NCBI GenBank assembly: GCA_947089145.1
Contig: CAMUJH010000001.1
Coordinates: forward strand, 1-64,000
Reading direction: 5' to 3'
DNA length: 64,000 bases
Source of the DNA: an uncultured Hungatella sp.
GTDB taxonomy: Bacteria > Bacillota > Clostridia > Lachnospirales > Lachnospiraceae
Shown here: positions 53,298-61,840 of the stretch, piece by piece
Layout: every line of letters starts with the position of its first letter
How positions within the stretch are numbered: the first letter of the stretch is position 1
The notes under the pieces: generated by a model
What the model saw: only the letters and a program-made list of their open reading frames with translations
Database searches by the model: none
What the model was told of the DNA's origin: nothing
Program-made: the position numbers and the translations under genes

Positions 53298-56200
53298 ATG
53301 TGCAGATGGGAAAGTGAATATTCAACACATGTTCTTGAATTAGTTAGAAATAATGGGAAGCCTACGATTGATAGAAATCAAAATGGCCATTTTCTATTAT
53401 TTGATTATTTCGATATTCTAATCCACGAGGAACTAACCGGAAAAAGGAAAGTATATAAAAATTATTTTTCTATTGCAGACACATTTCATGATGATAAAGA
53501 CTATAAAGTTTCTTATAAAACTTTAAGTTTATATTGTAAAAATAGCGAAAAGCTTAAAAATCCCTTTGGTTCTATGGGGGATGGGGAAGAGTTATCACAG
53601 ATCCCCTTTTTAGGTTTAATACAAATTAGTTTATGTAAGGAAAATTATCAGCTGCAAAATAGCTCACAGTCGGTAATTGTTGACGAATTTCTCACCAGCT
53701 GTGAAAACAAGATTCTAAACGCAATCCAGAAGACTAAGTGTTTTTCTGAGAATGATCCCACAGTTATGCAATTATATAGAAGTTCAACAACAGGAGATTT
53801 CTGTCTGGCAATGCGAACCGATTCAGCTGATAAAGTTTATAATGTAGCTCTTGCACTAAATGGATCTCAAAACTCCCCTACGGAATGCCCTGTATTGACT
53901 TATACAAATGTCGGGATTGAATGTAAGGTACTTTCTAATGGTTCCTATGGCACATTAAGCCAAACCTTTATTGATAATCATATTGACTTAGCCTTTGCAC
54001 TCCGTTTTTCAGCAGATGGAGGGCTGCTTCCTATATTAGAACAATATGAAAAAGTACACAATAACGGCAATCTAGAGGCTGTCAAGGGCCTTTTCGGAAG
54101 ATATGATTATCTCTTACATATAGGTATAAAAGACTTTGCTGAAATATACCCCCTGCTGTGCGAAAAGAAGTTCGGCAAATTAGAGCATAGTTCTGCTGGT
54201 AAAGAGAGATCTGAATTAAAAGATATTCTGAATTACCCACATATAAAAAATATAAATGAACGTCTTTTAGTGGATCTGAAAATACAAAAAAGCGAAATTA
54301 GTAACAACCCCCGTACTGATGTGGCAGAAAGGGACAGGGCAGTAACGGAACGAAATGAAATGCTCTATACAAGGATAATGAAACTGAAAGACTGGAAAAC
54401 ATGTTTTTCAAAAGAGAATCGTTCCTTTCACGATCTGCATAGAGGCATGGTAGGCATTTACAAAACTTTTTCCGCTCTAGGAATGGAACGTGAGGCATAT
54501 CTGAACTGGAAAATATTCTGCCAGGACATGGAAACGCTTTGTGAAAGTCTAGAGTATTGCTTTGAAAACTGCAAAACTATAAATAAAGATCCCACAAAGG
54601 ACGAATCCTGGAAACGTTCCTATCGCCTTTGGCTGTTAAAAGATTGGAGAATTAATATTCAGGCAATTAATCAGTATACACGTTTAGTCCAGAATATTAA
54701 TTATCAGACTTACCAATCCCCGATTTATGAGATTCAAACTCAAATTGATACGGAAAAAACAATGATTGCGTACAGACAGTCTATGATGTCTTATATGGAA
54801 TCCTACACCAAAGACAAACTACGGCATAATGAAAATGTAGCTTCTATCATCCCTATTATCTATCCTGATTTATCAAAGGACAAAGTAGAGGTGACAGCTT
54901 CATTTATCAGCCAAAAAAGAGGCAATACTTATATAAAAACAGCAATTATGTGTACAGTGCCCTCTTTCGAGTATTTTGGAAGATTGTATGACCTTTTGCC
55001 TTGGCTGCTTCATGAAGCCTCTCACCATCTGAGAATTTTAGACCGTGAAGAGAGAAACCGTGATTTTGCAGAATATGTCTTTTCTCACATTTTTAATATA
55101 ACCATAGAAAACTCCCTACCAGAATTATCAGATGATATCCTATATCGTACAGTAGGGAGAGTTGAGCAGCGGCTGGTTGATATTATGACAAAAGTAACCT
55201 TAGATGATCTATTAAATGGCCAAGAGAATCCAAAGAATTTCTCCTTTGAAAAATTCTTTAGCAGAATTGACGGATATCTCAGGAAACTATTTTCTTCTGA
55301 GGACTCTGGAAAAGACATATGGGAATACGATATTGACAAAATCAGAAATAAAGTCTTCCAATTTTATTTAGGAGAGTACAGAAAGGCCGGAAACCTGACT
55401 GACGAACTTTTGGATCAGCTTCTGAATATAAAGCAGGAAAAGTTCATAGCAAAAGAAAAGCATCTTGCAGATACGCTTTCTGAAGGTCTGTTAAAACGCT
55501 ATAGCGAACAGCTGGCTGCAAGAGAACAGCAGAGCCTTCAGGAGAACGAGTGTATTGTCTTAAACGACCTGTGGAAAACGAAGGAATGGTTCGAAAAGGA
55601 ATTGGCACAAGTCCATAACACCCTAATACATAAAGGGCTTTCCAAGGATGGGATTAAGGATTATATCTTTAAGGTTACAGAGCTTTATAAAATTGCAAAT
55701 GCATTCAAGGCAATTAACACTGGAAAGGTACTTGATAATAAATATGCAAAAGAATTTCTGGAAAAAGTATTTACTGAGTATTTAAAAGAACAGAAAGAGC
55801 GAAATTGGGATACCATTGATGAAGTTTTCCGCAGCCCCGGAACTTTGCATGTATTACGGAAATTGGGGTTATTGAATGGACGAAAAGATACCTTTTGTTC
55901 CCAAATGATGGCTGTTCTCCACAAATTAAATTACAAAGATATAAATCGTCATAAGGAAATGAAAACTGTAATTTATCGTGAGGCATTTGCCGATCTATTG
56001 ATGGTGACATCGCTGAATATTAATAGTTTTGGATATATCCGCCAAGTTCTACAAACTATTAGTGATGCCCGAGTTGACGAGGAAGCTTATTGGTTCAATG
56101 ATATCAACAGGGATCGTTTTCGAATTGTAACAGCTATTCTGTTATCTGAGGAACTAAACTTTTCACTAAATGATAGCAGCCCCTGTGACACTGACAGTAT

Positions 56201-56852
56201 ACGTCTTGATGGAACCAGTATCGTCGAAAAAGGAATTATCTATTGTGAATATACACTCAAATGTATTTATGAAAAGCTTATGGAAATAGAAGATATTCAA
56301 CAGGATGATGTGAAAAAAGAGTCTGTAAATTTTTTCCTTGGCAGTATCAAACGTCAATTAAATATATTTCTTTCCCAATCGGGAGACGATGAAATATATG
56401 ACAGTACCTTTTTATATATTCTGCTGCATGGAAAGGTAAATGCTAACAAAGATAGTCTAAAATTATGGGAGCAATGGAAGTATGACAAAATATCCGAAAT
56501 CTGCGAACCTATAAAATATATTTTTCTGCGGTTGGAATGTTTCTGTGTTGGTTTAAACAATATTCTCCAAGACCGTCAGCTAATTGTGCCTATAAATATT
56601 TATAAACATATGAAAAAAATACGTGACAAAATTAAAAAGCATAACGGTATTGGCTGCTGCTGGGAACAGGAATGGGATTGCCTCATAGATCCCAAAAAGG
56701 ATGTTGGCAAATTCTTTAATGAGCCTGAACTGGTGTTTGATAAAAAATCGTATCAAAAGCTTGAAAAAACTATTGAATTTATACAAAATTATTATTATTA
56801 TAACCGCTTTAAAATGGCAGGAGAGGAAATAGATAATGAGCACAACAAGTAA
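53298..56852 (+). CDS. Large unknown protein with HExxH metallopeptidase-like motif
   Basis: I do not recognise this 1184-residue protein. It has no signal peptide or membrane segment. Residues 1-370 are mixed alpha/beta with no known motif; 380-560 are mostly helical. At 572-577 stands HEASHH within LLPWLLHEASHHLRIL, a hydrophobic helix of the zincin type, and at 895 a glutamate in VIYREAFADLLMVTS, resembling the third zinc ligand and E-x-x-x-D of gluzincin peptidases, about 320 helical residues later. This suggests a zinc metallopeptidase with a large insertion; activity is inference. The start at 53298 follows AAGGAG by seven bases. It overlaps the FRG gene by 17 bases. Base composition is clearly more AT-rich than the core genome, indicating transfer. 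Confidence 0.75.
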   Translation: MCRWESEYSTHVLELVRNNGKPTIDRNQNGHFLLFDYFDILIHEELTGKRKVYKNYFSIADTFHDDKDYKVSYKTLSLYCKNSEKLKNPFGSMGDGEELSQIPFLGLIQISLCKENYQLQNSSQSVIVDEFLTSCENKILNAIQKTKCFSENDPTVMQLYRSSTTGDFCLAMRTDSADKVYNVALALNGSQNSPTECPVLTYTNVGIECKVLSNGSYGTLSQTFIDNHIDLAFALRFSADGGLLPILEQYEKVHNNGNLEAVKGLFGRYDYLLHIGIKDFAEIYPLLCEKKFGKLEHSSAGKERSELKDILNYPHIKNINERLLVDLKIQKSEISNNPRTDVAERDRAVTERNEMLYTRIMKLKDWKTCFSKENRSFHDLHRGMVGIYKTFSALGMEREAYLNWKIFCQDMETLCESLEYCFENCKTINKDPTKDESWKRSYRLWLLKDWRINIQAINQYTRLVQNINYQTYQSPIYEIQTQIDTEKTMIAYRQSMMSYMESYTKDKLRHNENVASIIPIIYPDLSKDKVEVTASFISQKRGNTYIKTAIMCTVPSFEYFGRLYDLLPWLLHEASHHLRILDREERNRDFAEYVFSHIFNITIENSLPELSDDILYRTVGRVEQRLVDIMTKVTLDDLLNGQENPKNFSFEKFFSRIDGYLRKLFSSEDSGKDIWEYDIDKIRNKVFQFYLGEYRKAGNLTDELLDQLLNIKQEKFIAKEKHLADTLSEGLLKRYSEQLAAREQQSLQENECIVLNDLWKTKEWFEKELAQVHNTLIHKGLSKDGIKDYIFKVTELYKIANAFKAINTGKVLDNKYAKEFLEKVFTEYLKEQKERNWDTIDEVFRSPGTLHVLRKLGLLNGRKDTFCSQMMAVLHKLNYKDINRHKEMKTVIYREAFADLLMVTSLNINSFGYIRQVLQTISDARVDEEAYWFNDINRDRFRIVTAILLSEELNFSLNDSSPCDTDSIRLDGTSIVEKGIIYCEYTLKCIYEKLMEIEDIQQDDVKKESVNFFLGSIKRQLNIFLSQSGDDEIYDSTFLYILLHGKVNANKDSLKLWEQWKYDKISEICEPIKYIFLRLECFCVGLNNILQDRQLIVPINIYKHMKKIRDKIKKHNGIGCCWEQEWDCLIDPKKDVGKFFNEPELVFDKKSYQKLEKTIEFIQNYYYYNRFKMAGEEIDNEHNK

Positions 56853-57978
56853 TGGAATAATGGTCAGATACGCTGAGGATCTGTCGGAAGTATATCAACA
56901 TATTCGTGCTATAGGGAAAGAAATAGAACAAGCAGACAGGAATTCTAATGTATCTATGTGGTTTCGCGGGCATACAAATGCATCTTACCATTTAGAACCA
57001 AGTATATTCAGGGATGCTGACTATCACTATAATCAAAAAGAAACATACAGTAATAATCATCTGCGTGAAGAGTACCGATTTCAAAGTTTTATGTCAAGAA
57101 ATTATGATAATGTAGATTATCGTATGCCGCAAACTATGATAGAGTGGCAGGAAGTAATGCAGCATTTTTTTGCAAAAACCCGATTAATGGACTGGAGTGA
57201 ATCTTTAATAATTGCATTGGAGTTTGCTCTTGAACCATTTATCACCCCTGTAAAAGATTTAGAGGTCAAAGAAAAATGCCGGACTGCAGAACCCACGATA
57301 TGGATACTACAGCCCAAGAAACTGAACAAGGCAGTATACCAGTCCTTTATTGAAGAAAATGAAAATAAGGGAAAGGGCTTAATTCAAAAGGCCGTTACAG
57401 TAAGAATAGAAAATAAGTCTAATCTGGATAAGAAGCGGCTGGTTAATGAAATTTGGGAAGAATTAAGCAGAGAAGCATCCCATGGAACCTATTATGACAT
57501 TGGCAATGAAAAGGATGAGAATATGAATGCCATGATTGGGTTATCTTCTCTGGAGATTATTCGTACTGCATATAAAGCAAGAGAAAACGAGGCTTTAAAG
57601 GCTTTTGAAATAAATCCCTTTTTCTATTTGCTTCTGAGATATTACTCCGATGGTATCCCAGTCCATATAGACAGCCTCCCGCCTCTTGCAATTATTCATC
57701 CCTATCATAGTCAGAGGATACGGCTGCAAAAAGGGGTATTCACAGTATTTCCCTATTATATTCCTGGAAAGCAGATGGAGCTGATTAAAGAAACTACTAA
57801 GTCATATCCTTCGTTTGGTATGGAATATATGAAGAACTGCATCCCTTGCCTGCATTGCATCCGAATTTTGAATCCGGAGAAAGTGGCAAAGGAGCTGAGA
57901 CAGACCGGCGCAAGGCGAAGCAATATATATCCTGAGATGCAAATCGTTTCGCAGGATATAGAAAATGTATCTAAGTAA
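56836..57978 (+). CDS. FRG-domain protein
   Basis: A 380-residue soluble protein with the FRG domain. The name-giving motif is in SMWFRGHTNASYHLEPSIFR (residues 40-59), and the second conserved block is QHFFAKTRLMDWSESLIIAL (109-128), the form of the family's QH-x-x-x-TRLLDW signature. FRG proteins are common on mobile elements and next to defence genes; their activity is not established. AGGAGAGG precedes the ATG, which lies within the last codons of the HExxH gene, so the two are coupled and probably act together. It shares the low GC of its partner. No clear terminator follows. Confidence 0.88.
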   Translation: MSTTSNGIMVRYAEDLSEVYQHIRAIGKEIEQADRNSNVSMWFRGHTNASYHLEPSIFRDADYHYNQKETYSNNHLREEYRFQSFMSRNYDNVDYRMPQTMIEWQEVMQHFFAKTRLMDWSESLIIALEFALEPFITPVKDLEVKEKCRTAEPTIWILQPKKLNKAVYQSFIEENENKGKGLIQKAVTVRIENKSNLDKKRLVNEIWEELSREASHGTYYDIGNEKDENMNAMIGLSSLEIIRTAYKARENEALKAFEINPFFYLLLRYYSDGIPVHIDSLPPLAIIHPYHSQRIRLQKGVFTVFPYYIPGKQMELIKETTKSYPSFGMEYMKNCIPCLHCIRILNPEKVAKELRQTGARRSNIYPEMQIVSQDIENVSK

Positions 57979-58297
57979 ACTATATACCTTGATTATTATA
58001 ATTGTCAAAAATTTTAATATTCCTCGGTTTACACAAAAACTGACCAACAGTACCAGAGGGTATGCAAGTCTTTGATTGCCCCAAGTACTGAATTCGCTGT
58101 CACGGCTGCTTTCCTCAATCGAGAAAATGCCTTGGCAGTTAATCCTGAGTGTTCTGCATGGATCAAATACTAATAAACAATAAGTACCTTTTACCCAACT
58201 ATTTGACAGTTGGGTAATGGAGAATTCCAATTCTTCAGATATTGCAGAAAGCGTCCTATGGTTAGGTATTATATCCATCTGTTTCACGATACAATGA
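57979..58297. other. Gap between the FRG gene and the next convergent gene
   Basis: AT-rich at the left, then a stretch near 58040-58230 that stays open on the minus strand but has no start or ribosome site I trust. I see no supported gene. Confidence 0.35.
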
Positions 58298-58362
58298 AAT
58301 ATGGAATAAGTCAAAAAGGCCGTATGTATAAACATACAGCCGCCTTTGGCTCATTCCATATT
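58298..58362. terminator. Nested hairpin terminator
   Basis: Outer arms AATATGGAAT/ATTCCATATT (58298-58307, 58353-58362) enclose an inner stem from AAAGGC and GTATGT to ACATAC and GCCTTT (58313-58347). T-rich flanks exist on the minus strand, where it follows the stop of the gene at 58366. Confidence 0.7.
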
Positions 58363-58365
58363 CCA

Positions 58366-58956
58366 TCAGTCCTGGCAGAGGGGCAAATGCTTCAGCACCT
58401 CTGCCAGTTCTTTAATTGTTGACTGCCTTTCACAAAACAGCTGCTCTCTATTCTGACCCTCTCCACTCAGCCTGTCCACTAATTGGCCATAACGGTCATC
58501 TTTGATTATCAGAAGGGCAAAAGCAAAGTGTTCATAAAGAGAGTCTTGCCCCAAATGAAAAGGTATTGAAACCTTGTAAGAATTTTTCCCGCAAACATAA
58601 ACAACAGCCGGGCCGGGAAGCGAGTCTGGCAATACATAGAAGCCTTCAATTGTTTTCCCCAGCCTCTCCATAACTCTTATGCAATGTCTGCCGAGGGGCA
58701 TGGGTGTGTTCCGTCCTTCCTGGAAAGCAGCAACCAGCTGCTCTCTGTCATCGCCGCACTCCATAATGCCTCTTTCCCCTGTATGAACCGTCTGTTCAGC
58801 AGGGCAATTATTTGAATCCGACAATGCATAAGTATCTCCCGCAGTTTCCTCCAGCTTCTCCATAGCTGTTATGCAATGTCCGTCGAGGGGCATGGGTGTG
58901 TTCCGTCCTTGTTGGAAAACAGCAGCAGGCTGTTCTCTATCACCGTCACGTGCCAT
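58366..58956 (-). CDS. Unknown protein with internal duplication
   Basis: A 196-residue protein I do not recognise. Its first 120 residues hold two copies of a module of about 45 residues: DREQPAAVFQQGRNTPMPLD and then HCITAMEKLEET, repeated later as DREQLVAAFQEGRNTPMPLG and HCIRVMERLGKT. The second copy continues into an alpha/beta segment (FYVLPDSLPGPAVVYVCGKN) and a helical C-terminus. No membrane segment or known catalytic motif is seen. The start at 58956 follows GAGAGG. It lies 75 bases downstream of the XRE regulator on the same strand. Confidence 0.65.
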   Translation of the reverse strand: MARDGDREQPAAVFQQGRNTPMPLDGHCITAMEKLEETAGDTYALSDSNNCPAEQTVHTGERGIMECGDDREQLVAAFQEGRNTPMPLGRHCIRVMERLGKTIEGFYVLPDSLPGPAVVYVCGKNSYKVSIPFHLGQDSLYEHFAFALLIIKDDRYGQLVDRLSGEGQNREQLFCERQSTIKELAEVLKHLPLCQD

Positions 58957-59031
58957 AGTTTCCTCTCTTTCCCCCATCCGAACCGACTGTCCGGCAGGGT
59001 TAATTATTTATCTCAACTCCTTCAAAATATA

Positions 59032-59622
59032 TTAATGTCCTGCCGGGACAGACAGAACTCCTACAATATATTCCTTCAGGTATTGAAACCGCTTTCTCAG
59101 CAACAGCAAATCTTCATTAAGATTTTCCCCTTCCGTAATCTTCATGGTTTGTATCAAAATCTTTAATACTGCAATATTCTCAATTGTGCCAAATTGGGAA
59201 AAATCGCTGAGGCATTTAAGAAAATCCGGATCTTTCCGAAATATTTCCTCTACCGTCTTTACGGGATCAATAGGTTCCCCGGAAAATGAGTAGTATTCCT
59301 CCTGGGGAGTTATGACTCCGCTATACCCAGCCTGTACGAGAAGGGTCGAATAAGGTGTTGCCAGGAAAGGGGCCAGTGCTTTCAGTGTCTTCCTTGTTGG
59401 CCTGGTATCATATTTTGTTTCCAGATGGCATAGCTGTGCCTGAGTAATGCCGATTTTCTCGGCAAATGCTCTTTGGGACAGGCCCATATTCTCCCTGGCC
59501 GCCTTAATTCTCACTGCCAATGGTTCCGGCTCCTTCAGACCAAATAAGGAATAATCTGCTTCAGATTGCGAATGCCCCTTTATGTCCTGCTCCTCGGTGC
59601 TGGAATTTGACGCTTCAACCAT
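59032..59622 (-). CDS. XRE-family regulator with C-terminal extension
   Basis: A 196-residue protein with a helix-turn-helix of the Cro/CI type in the middle (residues about 42-100: VRIKAARENMGLSQRAFAEK, then GITQAQLCHLETKYDTRPTR) and a C-terminal helical part of about 90 residues that may bind a ligand or partner. The N-terminal 35 residues are acidic and probably unstructured. AAGGAGG seven bases upstream supports the ATG at 59622. It is divergent from the P-loop ATPase gene across about 230 AT-rich bases, and probably controls both directions. Confidence 0.85.
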   Translation of the reverse strand: MVEASNSSTEEQDIKGHSQSEADYSLFGLKEPEPLAVRIKAARENMGLSQRAFAEKIGITQAQLCHLETKYDTRPTRKTLKALAPFLATPYSTLLVQAGYSGVITPQEEYYSFSGEPIDPVKTVEEIFRKDPDFLKCLSDFSQFGTIENIAVLKILIQTMKITEGENLNEDLLLLRKRFQYLKEYIVGVLSVPAGH

Positions 59623-59782
59623 TTTGTGCCTCCTTGAATTGTATTTTTGACCTGCCCATATTTTTATCAATGTACAGATTTGTTTCTCACCAATTTTATC
59701 ATAATTTAATCTTCAGATCAATATATTATATATTTTTTTATTCTTTTTGATATTATCTTTCAAAACAATAATATCTTATCCA

Positions 59783-59812
59783 TTGACAAACCTGTATCCT
59801 GGAAATTATAAT
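59783..59812 (+). promoter_or_regulatory. Promoter of the P-loop ATPase gene
   Basis: TTGACA (59783-59788) and TATAAT (59807-59812) with an 18-base spacer, a consensus sigma-A promoter, 40 bases before the start codon. A divergent promoter for the XRE gene must lie in the AT-rich part to its left. Confidence 0.85.
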
Positions 59813-59851
59813 ATTTCATATCTATTGTCTTGACACCATGGAGGATTTCAT

Positions 59852-61777
59852 ATGGCAATCAGAAAGATCAACAGCAGCATACAGCCCGTTTTCAAGCAAA
59901 ATGACATCACCGAATTAGCCAAACTGTTTCCAAAAGGATTTTCATATTTTTTTATGCCCTCGTTGCCCCCAAAGAATATGGAAGACAGCGAAGCTTTCTA
60001 TATTCCCAATGAAAATATGGAATCTCAAATATATAAAGCCGTCTCTGGAGATGAAAGCAGCCTGTCTGTTCTTATTGGAGAAAGAGGGAGCGGAAAGTCT
60101 GCCTTGATCAGACATTGCCTTAAGGCTGCTGGAAATCAGGCCAAAATTGAGAAGAACACAATATTTCTGTTCAGCTTTTTCAGCTGCCGCCCGCCTCGTT
60201 CAGTATTCCCATTTCACATTGAAAACCGGATTCGTTCTGTAAATGCCAAGTTGGAAGAGTCTTATCCAAAGCTTTCAGAGTATTTTTATTCCCCTCAGGG
60301 GCAAAAACATTTTTTTGATTTTACAGAAAAACTGCAGGCTGATATTTTGCAGTATACAAAATTCAATGTCTCGGAACCCATGAGCCCGTCCCGGCAAGAG
60401 GCGATGGCATTAGAACACGCCCGCAAACACGCACCCTCTGTCTTTGAGGCGCTGAAATTACAGTTTCTTCTCTCATCCTCTCTGTGTCCTATCCAGCGTC
60501 TTGTTATTTCCATAGACGGCATTGATGGGTTTGCCCCATGCCAAATAGAGGAAATGCTTTACGCTTTTATAACATTATATAAGCAGTTAAATTCCTTTCC
60601 GCTGGATAAAATGCCTAAATACTGTATTGTCAACCTGCTGATTTCTCTCCAGCCAAGTTCATACCGCTGTCTTTATCAGGCAAGAAAACAGCAGGCCTGG
60701 CCTATAAGCCAAGTAATTATCATGAATAATTGTTTTAATTTAGAAAAATATTTCAGCAGGCGACTTCGCCGCTATTCTCGAAAATCATCAGCACAGAATA
60801 CAGATGCCTGGCGAAAATGCCAGCAGCAATTGGGACTGATCTGTCAAAAGTTCGGCGGAAAATATGACTCCATGATCTGGAGCCTATCCTTTCATAGCGT
60901 TCCTGAAGCATTAACGCTTTATGCAAAAATACTATGCAATCAAACCTGGATGCGCCAGGGACAAAGAGACTCTGACCATAGCTGGTTTAACACTGAAACC
61001 TATGTGCTGAATAATATCAGCGTGATCCGCGCCATAGCCTGCGGTGAAAACGAAATATTTGTTAATACTCCTGAATCACATGTATCTAACTTATTATATA
61101 ATACGCCTGATAAAGATTACAGCATTCTGTGTCTCTATATTATCGCATTATTTAAAAGACATCTGGGTGCTGATGAAGCATGCGGTTCTGATTTTTTGGT
61201 TGTAAATAATATAATATCCTTTTTTCAAGACCTTTTCCCTACTATTCCTGATATATCAGCAGATGTGCATACAGCGCTTAAGTATCTGTACAGCCGCAAA
61301 ATATTAGTAAAAAGCTATACAGATACAGCAGTCCCGGAGAAACACAGAGACACTGACAGCTTAGGGAAACATAGCCGCTTATATCTGTCTTCCAAGGGGC
61401 TGGAGCTGTGGAATATGCTGCAGGCAGACAGCGTCCTTATGGAAATATGCAGGGAGGATTATTACAGAACATATGACACTGAGGGCTGCTGTAATAATAG
61501 ATACGGCAGCTATGTGTTAATGGAAGATCAGCAGGATGAACTTTTTATAGATTCGTGCAGAATAGTGTCCTCGCTTATTATCCTGGAAGAAACTTATATT
61601 GAAGATGCCAGAAAAAATCAAACAGTCTGTCTGCTGACAGAGGCATTGGGAACTGAAATGATGTGCTCTTATCTGATGCAGGGCATTAAAAAATCTATGG
61701 AATACTCCGGACTTATACGCCAGCCAAATGTGTATGAGGCTTTTACGCAAGTCAATGAAAAAATCCATACATTATGA
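59852..61777 (+). CDS. P-loop NTPase of unknown family (AAA/STAND-like)
   Basis: A 641-residue soluble protein. Walker A is VLIGERGSGKSALIRH with Lys82, and Walker B is RLVISIDGIDGF with Asp222 and Asp225; about 110 residues of helical insert lie between Walker A and B. The C-terminal half is helical, with winged-helix-like stretches near 450-500 (DVHTALKYLYSRKILVKS). This resembles ORC/Cdc6-like or STAND ATPases found in defence and conflict systems, but I cannot name a family. GGAGG seven bases upstream fixes the start. It is single on the plus strand, divergent from the XRE pair, and ends at a strong bidirectional terminator. Confidence 0.8.
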   Translation: MAIRKINSSIQPVFKQNDITELAKLFPKGFSYFFMPSLPPKNMEDSEAFYIPNENMESQIYKAVSGDESSLSVLIGERGSGKSALIRHCLKAAGNQAKIEKNTIFLFSFFSCRPPRSVFPFHIENRIRSVNAKLEESYPKLSEYFYSPQGQKHFFDFTEKLQADILQYTKFNVSEPMSPSRQEAMALEHARKHAPSVFEALKLQFLLSSSLCPIQRLVISIDGIDGFAPCQIEEMLYAFITLYKQLNSFPLDKMPKYCIVNLLISLQPSSYRCLYQARKQQAWPISQVIIMNNCFNLEKYFSRRLRRYSRKSSAQNTDAWRKCQQQLGLICQKFGGKYDSMIWSLSFHSVPEALTLYAKILCNQTWMRQGQRDSDHSWFNTETYVLNNISVIRAIACGENEIFVNTPESHVSNLLYNTPDKDYSILCLYIIALFKRHLGADEACGSDFLVVNNIISFFQDLFPTIPDISADVHTALKYLYSRKILVKSYTDTAVPEKHRDTDSLGKHSRLYLSSKGLELWNMLQADSVLMEICREDYYRTYDTEGCCNNRYGSYVLMEDQQDELFIDSCRIVSSLIILEETYIEDARKNQTVCLLTEALGTEMMCSYLMQGIKKSMEYSGLIRQPNVYEAFTQVNEKIHTL

Positions 61778-61800
61778 TTCCATATTGTCGGCTTCTGAAA

Positions 61801-61840
61801 AACCGGCTTGCTTCAGAAGCAAGCCGGTTCCTGATTCTTT
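61801..61840. terminator. Bidirectional terminator between two convergent genes
   Basis: A perfect 14-base stem (AACCGGCTTGCTTC, 61801-61814, and its complement at 61816-61829) is followed by CCTGATTCTTTT on the plus strand. It serves the P-loop gene and probably also the convergent amidase gene. Confidence 0.85.

Noticed and set aside
57802-58335. Minus-strand open frame of 177 codons overlapping the FRG gene end
   Set aside because: It runs antisense through the FRG C-terminus, has no ribosome site, and its composition is unlike a real protein; only its middle part (58040-58230) is outside the FRG gene.
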